Source: Metaruminococcus_A sp964607135 (GTDB lineage: Bacteria; Bacillota; Clostridia; Oscillospirales; Ruminococcaceae). From it: DNA of 5,015 bases. Every line of letters starts with the position of its first letter. The stretch's first letter is position 1. Location of the stretch: the NCBI GenBank assembly GCA_964607135.1, contig CAZSIV010000078.1, forward strand, positions 1-5,015, read 5' to 3'. Position numbers and translations under genes: made by a program. The notes under the pieces are model-generated. The model did no database searches. It was given only the letters and a program-made list of their open reading frames with translations, and was not told the DNA's origin. This document shows, one piece after another, positions 1 through 3,910 of the stretch.

Positions 1-122
1 AAAAATACGAATACGGAGAACGCGAACCTAATATAGCTACCTTTATTGCCCTGGCCGATTATTTCGGCGTAAGCCTTGATTATCTCTGCGGGCGCACCGA
101 CAAGCCCGAGATCAACAGGTGA
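1..122 (+). CDS. XRE-family helix-turn-helix regulator, C-terminal fragment (5' end outside window)
   Basis: The reading frame is open from base 3 to a TGA at 120-122 and gives 39 residues. It begins with K-Y-E-Y-G-E-R-E-P and continues through A-L-A-D-Y-F-G-V-S-L-D-Y-L-C-G-R. This is the familiar end of an HTH_3/XRE domain: the tail of the recognition-helix region (Y-E-x-G-x-R-x-P) and the last two helices (LADYF-x-VSLDYL-x-GR). It ends nine residues after that motif, so the complete protein is probably a small single-domain DNA-binding repressor; the true start is not visible. Its base composition is richer in G and C than the AT-rich stretch that follows from about base 130. It is a second regulator distinct from the repressor at 1759-2172. 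Whether it controls the nuclease-like gene downstream on the same strand is inference. Confidence 0.85.
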   Translation, partial: KYEYGEREPNIATFIALADYFGVSLDYLCGRTDKPEINR

Positions 123-173
123 GGAACTAAGCTTATATCACTGAGTATTTAATATATTGTAATTATCTGATAT

Positions 174-188
174 ATAAGTTAAACTTAT
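174..188. repeat. 15-bp palindrome upstream of the nuclease-like gene, possible operator
   Basis: ATAAGTT and AACTTAT are perfect inverted arms around one central A. The site sits in the AT-rich 126-base gap between the HTH fragment and the gene at 249. It could be an operator for an XRE regulator such as the one ending at 122. The half-site differs from the GTAACTT half-site of the downstream switch. AT-rich DNA produces such dyads by chance, so confidence is modest. No convincing -35/-10 pair was found in this gap; the best guess is TTGTAA (157-162) with TAAACT (180-185), which would overlap the palindrome. Confidence 0.35.
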
Positions 189-217
189 CAAAATAGGAAT
201 AGTTTTCATCTATTTTG
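189..217 (+). other. 8-bp perfect hairpin in leader of the nuclease-like gene
   Basis: CAAAATAG (189-196) pairs exactly with CTATTTTG (210-217) around a 13-base loop. It is AT-rich and has no clean T tract after it, so it is not a good terminator. It could be a weak leader hairpin or a binding site. It lies 18 bases upstream of the strong ribosome binding site AAGGAGG (235-241). Confidence 0.3.
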
Positions 218-248
218 TCGTGTCAATTTTGTAGAAGGAGGAGAGTTC

Positions 249-1322
249 ATGGACTTTATTGACCAGATCAAACAATTTTCGGCACGTATTGAAAAAATGA
301 AAGACGGTATTCAAACGGAAGAAGCAACTAAAACTTCTTTGATTATGCCATTTTTTGCTACTTTAGGTTATGATGTCTTCAACCCAGACGAATTTGTGCC
401 TGAATTCACAGCGGATGTTGGTATTAAAAAAGGGGAAAAAGTTGACTATGCAATTATGAAGGATGGTAGCCCTATTATTCTGATTGAGGCCAAATGGTGC
501 GGTGAAAGTCTGAATAAGTATGACTCTCAACTCTTTCGCTATTTCGGAACGACTAATGTCAAATTTGCGATTCTGACTAATGGTATCATATATCGCTTTT
601 ACACTGATCTTGACGCTCCGAATAAAATGGATGAAACCCCGTTTTTAGAAATTGACATGCTGAACATCCGGGACAACCAAGTGGCAGAATTAAAGAAGTT
701 CACCAAAGCTTCTTTTGATATCGACGCCATTTTCGATACAGCTTCTGAGCTGAAATACTCTAATGAATTCAAAAAAGTATTAGCAGATGAACTACAAAAT
801 CCGACTGATGATTTTGTGAAATATTTTTTGGCGTTTACTTATACGGGTATGAAAACTCAGAATGTAATCGATAAATTCCGACCAATTTTGAAAAAAGCCC
901 TTAATAATTACATAAGCGAGCTAATGAGTGACAAAATTCAGTCGGCGCTTAATAATAGTGTGGAAAAAACGCAACCGGATGAAAAATCTGAGTTGGATGA
1001 TACGGAACAAGTTGAAAGCCAAGTACAAAAATCAATCGTTACAACTGATGAAGAGCTTGAAGCTTATTTCATCGTAAAAAATTTGTTAAAAGATGTTGTC
1101 CCAATGTCCGACATTGCATATCGTGATACCGTATATTATTTCAATATTTTGTATAAGGACAATGCTCGAAAATGGATTTGTCGCTTGATTTTGACAGATA
1201 CGCAAAAAATATTAATGATACCAGATGAAAATAAAAACATTATTAAGTACCACTTAGAAAATATTTACGATCTTGAAAAATATAAACAAGAACTATCTGA
1301 CGTACTTAATCGTTATCTTTAA
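249..1322 (+). CDS. Stand-alone type I restriction HsdR N-terminal-like nuclease (PD-(D/E)XK family)
   Basis: This 357-residue protein resembles the free-standing 'type I restriction enzyme R protein N-terminal domain' proteins (HSDR_N_2 / COG4748-like) common in phages and islands. The PD-(D/E)XK core is visible: D66 in V-D-Y-A, then I-L-I-E80-A-K82, followed by the Q94-L-F-R-Y98 motif (QxxxY), which in HsdR nucleases lies just after the catalytic lysine. No Walker or helicase motifs follow, so it lacks the DNA-translocating motor of a true HsdR, and no hsdM or hsdS neighbour is visible. Residues about 235-265 form a charged, low-complexity linker. A C-terminal domain (about 266-357) contains E-A-Y-F-I-V-K, I-A-Y-R-D and C-R-L-I-L, a pattern I associate with the same family. 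The ATG at 249 follows AAGGAGG with seven bases between. Family and fold are fairly sure; biological role, possibly defence or cargo, is not. Composition is AT-rich relative to both ends of the window. Confidence 0.82.
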   Translation: MDFIDQIKQFSARIEKMKDGIQTEEATKTSLIMPFFATLGYDVFNPDEFVPEFTADVGIKKGEKVDYAIMKDGSPIILIEAKWCGESLNKYDSQLFRYFGTTNVKFAILTNGIIYRFYTDLDAPNKMDETPFLEIDMLNIRDNQVAELKKFTKASFDIDAIFDTASELKYSNEFKKVLADELQNPTDDFVKYFLAFTYTGMKTQNVIDKFRPILKKALNNYISELMSDKIQSALNNSVEKTQPDEKSELDDTEQVESQVQKSIVTTDEELEAYFIVKNLLKDVVPMSDIAYRDTVYYFNILYKDNARKWICRLILTDTQKILMIPDENKNIIKYHLENIYDLEKYKQELSDVLNRYL

Positions 1323-1337
1323 TTTCAGAATCCCCCT

Positions 1338-1359
1338 ACCCCGCTCCGGCGGGGTTTTT
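1338..1359 (+). terminator. Strong rho-independent terminator after the nuclease-like gene
   Basis: CCCCGC (1339-1344) pairs with GCGGGG (1349-1354) around a TCCG loop, extended by an A-T pair and followed by TTTTT (1355-1359). It begins 16 bases after the TAA. The reverse strand has no T tract on the other side, so it acts in one direction only and should not stop the leftward cro-like transcript. Confidence 0.92.
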
Positions 1360-1387
1360 ATGTACCTACGCTGAGGAAACACAATTT

Positions 1388-1404
1388 GTAACTTAAAAAG
1401 TTAC
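1388..1404. promoter_or_regulatory. Perfect 17-bp operator-like palindrome at the 3' end of the cro-like gene
   Basis: GTAACTT, a three-base spacer AAA, then AAGTTAC: both arms are exact. It is the most symmetric copy of the motif found again in the intergenic switch at 1623, 1661 and 1703. It covers the stop codon of the leftward cro-like gene (1401-1403), about 220 bases from the nearest other copy. A distal operator beyond the cro-equivalent is described for the lactococcal phage TP901-1 switch (site called OD), where it helps cooperative repression. That this site works the same way is inference. Confidence 0.6.
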
Positions 1405-1598
1405 TCGGACGATAAAAAAATATCTACAGGGTTACTGATATGTAATATATTGATCATTTTTTCGACCTCATCTGTACCAAACACCCCGCGTTTTAGTTTT
1501 CTGCTAAATGTTTGCTCCGAAAAGCCCAATTGTTTTGATAGCTCTTTTTGCGTTAACCTGTTTTTTACAATCTCAGCTTTAAGTAAATCTCGATTCAT
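1401..1598 (-). CDS. Cro-like small helix-turn-helix protein
   Basis: This 65-residue protein is essentially one helix-turn-helix domain: L15-T-Q-K-E-L-S-K-Q-L-G-F-S-E-Q-T-F-S-R-K-L forms the two central helices, followed by a helix ending N-P-V-D-I-F. This is the usual form of small phage Cro/antirepressor-type regulators, possibly of the DUF739-like group. The start is the ATG at 1598-1596, preceded on the minus strand by GGAGGTGA (1610-1603). An in-frame ATG at 1643 is rejected because it overlaps the -10 box of the gene's own promoter. The gene is divergent from the repressor at 1759, as in lambdoid and lactococcal switches. Unusually, no further leftward genes follow: the next gene is convergent and ends at 1322. 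The expected early operon is therefore missing here or has been displaced. Confidence 0.85.
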   Translation of the reverse strand: MNRDLLKAEIVKNRLTQKELSKQLGFSEQTFSRKLKRGVFGTDEVEKMINILHISNPVDIFLSSE

Positions 1599-1622
1599 TA
1601 TCTCACCTCCCGCTATTGACAA

Positions 1623-1639
1623 GTAACTTTTTGGGCTAC
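1623..1639. promoter_or_regulatory. Operator-like site over the start of the leftward transcript
   Basis: GTAACTT at 1623-1629 and a degenerate second arm ending GCTAC at 1639 match the 17-bp spacing of the perfect palindrome at 1388-1404. It lies just downstream of the leftward -10 box (1644-1649), across the expected transcription start near 1637. A protein bound here would block the cro-like promoter. Confidence 0.5.
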
Positions 1640-1643
1640 TCAT

Positions 1644-1672
1644 ATATTATCATCTAATATGTAACTTGTCAA
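1644..1672 (-). promoter_or_regulatory. Leftward promoter of the cro-like gene
   Basis: Read on the minus strand, TTGACA (1672-1667) is followed after exactly 17 bases by TAATAT (1649-1644). This is a near-consensus housekeeping sigma promoter. It is stronger than the opposing promoter, as expected for an early promoter held off by a repressor. The predicted start near 1637 leaves a leader of about 40 bases before the ATG at 1598. Confidence 0.82.
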
Positions 1673-1677
1673 GAGAT
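1661..1677. promoter_or_regulatory. Operator half-site overlapping the leftward -35 box
   Basis: An exact GTAACTT arm (1661-1667) overlaps the -35 box of the leftward promoter; the second arm is weak (AAGAGAT, four of seven matches). With the stretch TTGACAAGTAAC at 1616-1627, the sequence GTAACTTGTCAA (1661-1672) also makes a wide inverted repeat with 11 of 12 matches. Confidence 0.42.
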
Positions 1678-1700
1678 TTTTTAAAATAAAATTAAAACAC

Positions 1701-1729
1701 TTGTAAACTCAAAAGTTATTTGTTATAAT
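1701..1729 (+). promoter_or_regulatory. Rightward promoter of the repressor gene
   Basis: The -10 box is a perfect TATAAT (1724-1729) preceded by TGT, an extended -10. The -35 candidate TTGTAA (1701-1706) sits at the ideal 17-base spacing. The expected start is near 1736, giving a leader of about 23 bases with AAGGA (1745-1749) nine bases before the ATG. An operator-like dyad fills the space between the two boxes, which suggests autoregulation. Confidence 0.78.
1703..1719. promoter_or_regulatory. Operator-like site inside the repressor promoter
   Basis: GTAAACT, CAA, AAGTTAT matches the perfect site at 1388-1404 at 13 of 17 positions in the same alignment. It lies between the -35 and -10 boxes of the rightward promoter. 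Occupation would switch off repressor transcription, as expected for Cro action or for repressor self-limitation. Confidence 0.48.
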
Positions 1730-1758
1730 CGAAATACTAAATATAAGGATTGATTATA

Positions 1759-2172
1759 ATGACTATAGGCGAACGCATTAAAATGCTAAGAAAAAAGAAA
1801 CTATTGACACAAGAAGAGATAGCAAAACAACTAAATATTGGTAAGCAAGCGATTCATAAATACGAAAATGGTATTGTAACTAATATTCCTTTAGATAAGC
1901 TTGAAACGATAGCCAAAATACTCGACACCACCCCCGCCTATCTCATGGGCTGGGAAGACGATACCGACACAAAAAAATCCCCCTCTATAGCAGAGCGGGA
2001 TTTCGATTCGATGATTGAAGATATTGCAGCCGGTGGCGAAGATCGTGAAGGGGTTATCATGGCAAAGGGCGGTAAAGGGCAGAAGCGGATTATTCTCACT
2101 GAGAACGACGACGAAGCGGATTTCGCCGCCGAAGCAATCAGGCTGTTTCGCAGAAGTCAAAAGAAAAAGTAA
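1759..2172 (+). CDS. Phage-type transcriptional repressor (XRE helix-turn-helix)
   Basis: This 137-residue protein has an N-terminal HTH_3 domain (residues about 4-64): I-G-E-R-I-K-M-L-R, then L16-T-Q-E-E-I-A-K-Q-L-N-I-G-K-Q-A-I-H-K-Y-E-N-G, and the closing P-A-Y-L-M-G-W. Residues 65-137 are acidic and then lysine-rich, with no LexA/S24 self-cleavage signature (no Ser-Lys dyad region). Release from DNA therefore probably needs an outside protease or partner; the ImmA-like gene next door is the obvious candidate. The ATG at 1759 is chosen because AAGGA lies nine bases upstream; a TTG at 1750 would overlap that site. By hand count, GC is about 30% over 1759-1920 but about 53% over 1921-2040, an abrupt change at residue 55. 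This suggests the DNA-binding half was swapped in together with the operators and the cro-like gene. No terminator follows. Confidence 0.87.
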   Translation: MTIGERIKMLRKKKLLTQEEIAKQLNIGKQAIHKYENGIVTNIPLDKLETIAKILDTTPAYLMGWEDDTDTKKSPSIAERDFDSMIEDIAAGGEDREGVIMAKGGKGQKRIILTENDDEADFAAEAIRLFRRSQKKK

Positions 2173-2183
2173 GAAGTAAAATA

Positions 2184-2216
2184 TTGACAAAGTTTTCCAG
2201 TGACTTTTGATATAAA
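2184..2216 (+). promoter_or_regulatory. Possible separate promoter for the ImmA-like gene
   Basis: A consensus -35 TTGACA (2184-2189) and an extended -10-like TGA-TATAAA (2208-2216) lie in the 89-base gap before the ImmA-like gene. The spacing of 21 bases is too long for a normal promoter, so the extended -10 would have to work largely alone. A second TATAAT (2236-2241 or 2241-2246) lacks a good -35. Read-through from the repressor promoter is equally possible. Confidence 0.35.
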
Positions 2217-2228
2217 ATGTATTATTCT

Positions 2229-2262
2229 TGTGGTATATAATATAATTTGGAGGGATACCACA
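2229..2262 (+). promoter_or_regulatory. Hairpin enclosing the ribosome binding site and start of the ImmA-like gene
   Basis: TGTGGTAT (2229-2236) pairs perfectly with ATACCACA (2255-2262). The 18-base loop holds the ribosome binding site GGAGGG (2249-2254), and the 3' arm ends on the A of the ATG start codon. Partial occlusion of the start codon could lower translation. As DNA the same dyad could be a protein-binding site. The 8-bp perfect match is seen; its function is inference. Confidence 0.45.
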
Positions 2263-3176
2263 TGGATAATAAGAAAAACATCCAGAGGATTGCCAACGAG
2301 TTTGTTTTGAGGAACGAGTTAGTGTACCCGCTCAGAGTGGAAACCCTTTTAAGACTTTGTGAGAAGCTGGGAATTAAAGTCAATTCCTACAACCGCGCCC
2401 GGGCAAAAATCGAAAAATATCATTTGGAAGCATATACCGAATCATATGACGCTTTCACGATTATTGGCGAGGAAAGCAGTATGATCTTTTTCAAGGACGA
2501 GCTGGCATATGGAGACAAAATTTTTACCATTCTGCATGAGATCGGCCATATTGAGCTCTTTCATACTTTTAATGGAATCATGGGGAAATCAGAGGACAAA
2601 GAGGAAGAGGATTTACAAGAAAAAGAAGCCGATATTTTTGCTTATTATGTGGCGGCGCCGCTTTGCCTTCTTCGGAACAAACGAGCTTATTCACCTGAAC
2701 GAATCCAAGCTTTAACACTACTGGAAAAAGAGCAGGCAAAGGCCGTTTCCGAAATGATTTCGGAAAACACCGATACAAATGACGAGCTGGAACAGAAGAT
2801 ATTAAAGCAAAACGCCCGACGGAAAATAAAGTCCAGCTCCCTGTGGATTTTTGTGATTATTTGTTTTGTATTTTCTGCCGGAATCCTTACCTTTGTCTTA
2901 GCGGACGCAAGCAGGGAAAGCCGGATTGTCTCCGATCCGGCCGGAATCTCTTCGGAGCAGCAGAATGTTTCGGTCGCCGCGCCGGTGGATCCGTCCTCTT
3001 CCGAAGCGCCGCCTGCCGGTGAGGAAACGGGCGATATGGTATACATCAGCGTGAGTGGCTCAAAATACCACTTTCCGGGCTGTCAATACATAAACGGGAA
3101 TATGGTCAGGGTAACGCTCAGCGAGGCTGTCAGGCAGGGCTACGGGCCGTGTAAACGATGTGGGAAAGAGGAGTAA
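2262..3176 (+). CDS. Membrane-anchored ImmA/IrrE-type metallopeptidase with C-terminal Cys/His metal-binding domain
   Basis: This 304-residue protein has three parts. Residues about 1-160 form an ImmA/IrrE (DUF955-like) domain with the zinc motif H92-E-I-G-H96 and the downstream E120-K-E-A-D-I-F-A segment that supplies the likely third ligand, ending A-A-P. Known ImmA proteins cleave the neighbouring phage repressor during induction; in ICEBs1, ImmA cleaves ImmR. Residues about 194-214 are a single hydrophobic helix preceded by R-R-K-I-K, predicting the peptidase inside the cell. A Ser/Pro/Glu-rich linker (about 222-256) leads to a tail with Y269-H270-x3-C274 and C297-K-R-C300. This matches the Ada-like Y-H-x3-C...G-Y-x-P-C-x-x-C module found at the ends of some nucleases and surface proteins, placed here outside the membrane. 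Ordinary ImmA proteins are much shorter and soluble. The ATG at 2262 has GGAGGG seven bases upstream; a TTG at 2247 overlaps that site and is rejected. Immediate context, just after the repressor, fits an induction partner. Confidence 0.88.
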   Translation: MDNKKNIQRIANEFVLRNELVYPLRVETLLRLCEKLGIKVNSYNRARAKIEKYHLEAYTESYDAFTIIGEESSMIFFKDELAYGDKIFTILHEIGHIELFHTFNGIMGKSEDKEEEDLQEKEADIFAYYVAAPLCLLRNKRAYSPERIQALTLLEKEQAKAVSEMISENTDTNDELEQKILKQNARRKIKSSSLWIFVIICFVFSAGILTFVLADASRESRIVSDPAGISSEQQNVSVAAPVDPSSSEAPPAGEETGDMVYISVSGSKYHFPGCQYINGNMVRVTLSEAVRQGYGPCKRCGKEE

Positions 3177-3179
3177 GAC

Positions 3180-3227
3180 ATGCCGATCTATAAAATGAAC
3201 GAGTTTCTGAAAAAGTGGTTATTGTAA
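3180..3227 (+). CDS. 15-codon ORF, possible leader peptide or remnant of the original integrase start
   Basis: The ATG at 3180 lies three bases after the ImmA-like stop and follows AGAGGAG with good spacing, so ribosomes could initiate here. It encodes M-P-I-Y-K-M-N-E-F-L-K-K-W-L-L and stops at 3225-3227, in the loop of the hairpin at 3214-3242. M-P-I-Y-K-M resembles the beginning of some Tn916-like integrases, and the integrase at the right of this window begins P-I-K-N. It may be a leader peptide, a decayed gene start or chance. I cannot assign a function. Confidence 0.35.
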   Translation: MPIYKMNEFLKKWLL

Positions 3228-3242
3228 ATTGCAACAACCACT
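3214..3242 (+). other. Leader hairpin 1 over the end of the 15-codon ORF
   Basis: GTGGTTATTG (3215-3224) pairs with CAACAACCAC (3232-3241) with one mismatch, extended by A3214-T3242; the loop TAAATTG contains the stop codon of the short ORF. There is no T tract after it, so it is not a standard terminator. It opens a roughly 190-base structured leader before the HNH gene. Confidence 0.5.
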
Positions 3243-3269
3243 ACACACAGTTAGAGCAAAAATAAAGAA

Positions 3270-3299
3270 TCCCCGTCAGTGCTGCAACACCAACGGGGA
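3270..3299 (+). other. Leader hairpin 2 (GC-rich)
   Basis: CCCCGT (3271-3276) pairs with ACGGGG (3293-3298), extended by T3270-A3299. A symmetric CA/CA internal loop then leads to a second GTG/CAC helix closed by a six-base loop. A purine-rich AAAGTGACC follows, not a T tract, so this looks like a structural RNA element or protein-binding site rather than a terminator. No named RNA family is claimed. Confidence 0.5.
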
Positions 3300-3317
3300 A
3301 AGTGACCAATCAAACAA

Positions 3318-3405
3318 AACCGGATGAAGCGATTATGAATGATTCCATACGGTCATTCTTATTATATCACTTCATTTCCGGTTATGCAAGAAATGGAGTG
3401 ATATA
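3318..3405 (+). promoter_or_regulatory. Candidate RNA switch controlling the HNH gene ribosome binding site
   Basis: Two mutually exclusive pairings are visible. Form B: bases 3363-3378 pair with 3390-3405 over 16 positions (15 Watson-Crick and one G-U) around an 11-base loop, burying the GGAG ribosome binding site (3395-3398) of the TTG start at 3407. Form A: AACCGG (3318-3323) with CCGGTT (3378-3383) and ATGAAG (3324-3329) with CTTCAT (3370-3375), separated by a two-base bulge; an inner GAATGA/TCATTC hairpin (3337-3342, 3353-3358) sits in its loop. Form A uses 3370-3378 and so frees the ribosome binding site. In phage T4, several homing endonuclease genes have their ribosome binding site shut in a hairpin in some transcripts, which makes this arrangement plausible. 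Whether it senses a ligand, a protein or the transcription start is unknown. Confidence 0.6.
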
Positions 3406-3406
3406 T

Positions 3407-3910
3407 TTGAAAATCAAAGACTTAACAGGTCAGAAATTTGGACGATTGACTGTTGTTTCTTTTGCAGGAAAAAACAAGTACAACCGTGCAATGTGGAAAT
3501 GTGTCTGCGAATGTGGAAACTCAAAGTCAGTAAACGCCAACTCCTTGCAACAAGGCAGAACAAAATCTTGTGGATGTCTTGATAAAGAAAAACATACGTT
3601 ACAACCAAATAGAGTGACTCACGGCGAATCCAAAACAAGATTATACAGGATTTGGAAGAATATGATTTCCAGATGTTACAACTCTAACACCAAAAGCTAT
3701 CAAAAGTGGTATGGGGCAAAAGGTGTCAAGGTGTGTGATGAATGGAGATATAACTTTTGCAAATTTCGTGACTGGTCTATTCTTCATGGCTACAAAGATA
3801 ATTTGACAATTGACAGAATCAATCCCTATGGTAATTACGAACCTAATAATTGCAGATGGGCAACCCCTAAAGAACAAGCTCGTAACAAGAGAGGGGGCGA
3901 TTCCCATTAA
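3407..3910 (+). CDS. HNH-family endonuclease (free-standing homing-endonuclease-like)
   Basis: This 167-residue protein begins K-I-K-D-L-T-G-Q-K-F-G-R-L-T-V-V, the characteristic opening of a phage HNH family. A Cys cluster follows (C32, C34, C36 and C55, C57), probably a zinc ribbon. A middle R-L-Y-R-I-W-K-N-M-I-S-R-C-Y segment comes next, and then the nuclease motif: I-D136-R-I-N, G-N-Y-E-P-N-N148-C-R-W-A-T, with Q157 and N160. The first His of a classical HNH is replaced by Asp, normal for this group. The TTG at 3407 is chosen because GGAG lies eight bases upstream and the family's conserved opening starts there; the frame is open back to a GTG at 3302, but that would add leader RNA sequence. 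Such genes spread by cutting alleles that lack them. The last codons (G-G-D-S-H) run into the integrase reading frame, which suggests insertion at the integrase start. No group I intron core was recognised. Confidence 0.85.
   Translation: MKIKDLTGQKFGRLTVVSFAGKNKYNRAMWKCVCECGNSKSVNANSLQQGRTKSCGCLDKEKHTLQPNRVTHGESKTRLYRIWKNMISRCYNSNTKSYQKWYGAKGVKVCDEWRYNFCKFRDWSILHGYKDNLTIDRINPYGNYEPNNCRWATPKEQARNKRGGDSH

Noticed and set aside
1599..1643. Longer form of the cro-like protein starting at the ATG at 1643
   Set aside because: The extra 15 codons would cover the predicted -10 box region and transcription start, there is no ribosome binding site, and the internal ATG at 1598 has an excellent one.
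1891..2190. Open frame on the minus strand across the repressor gene
   Set aside because: It has no ribosome binding site and no recognisable domain, and it mirrors the well-supported repressor coding frame. Similar antisense frames at 2578-2778, 2687-3046, 3414-3638, 3641-3931 and 4491-4757 were dismissed for the same reasons.
3270..3299. Rho-independent terminator between the ImmA-like gene and the HNH gene
   Set aside because: The GC-rich hairpin is good, but it is followed by AAAGTGACC with no T tract.
3302..3406. Longer HNH protein starting at the GTG at 3302
   Set aside because: The added 35 residues would be read from the hairpin-rich leader, while the family's usual first residues begin exactly at the TTG at 3407 with a GGAG site at proper distance.
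3183..3899. Group I intron carrying the HNH gene and interrupting the integrase
   Set aside because: An HNH gene at the integrase start made this attractive, but I could not find a convincing group I catalytic core (paired P7 strands with a GACTA-like element), and the HNH reading frame runs past any plausible 3' splice site. A covariance-model search would settle it.
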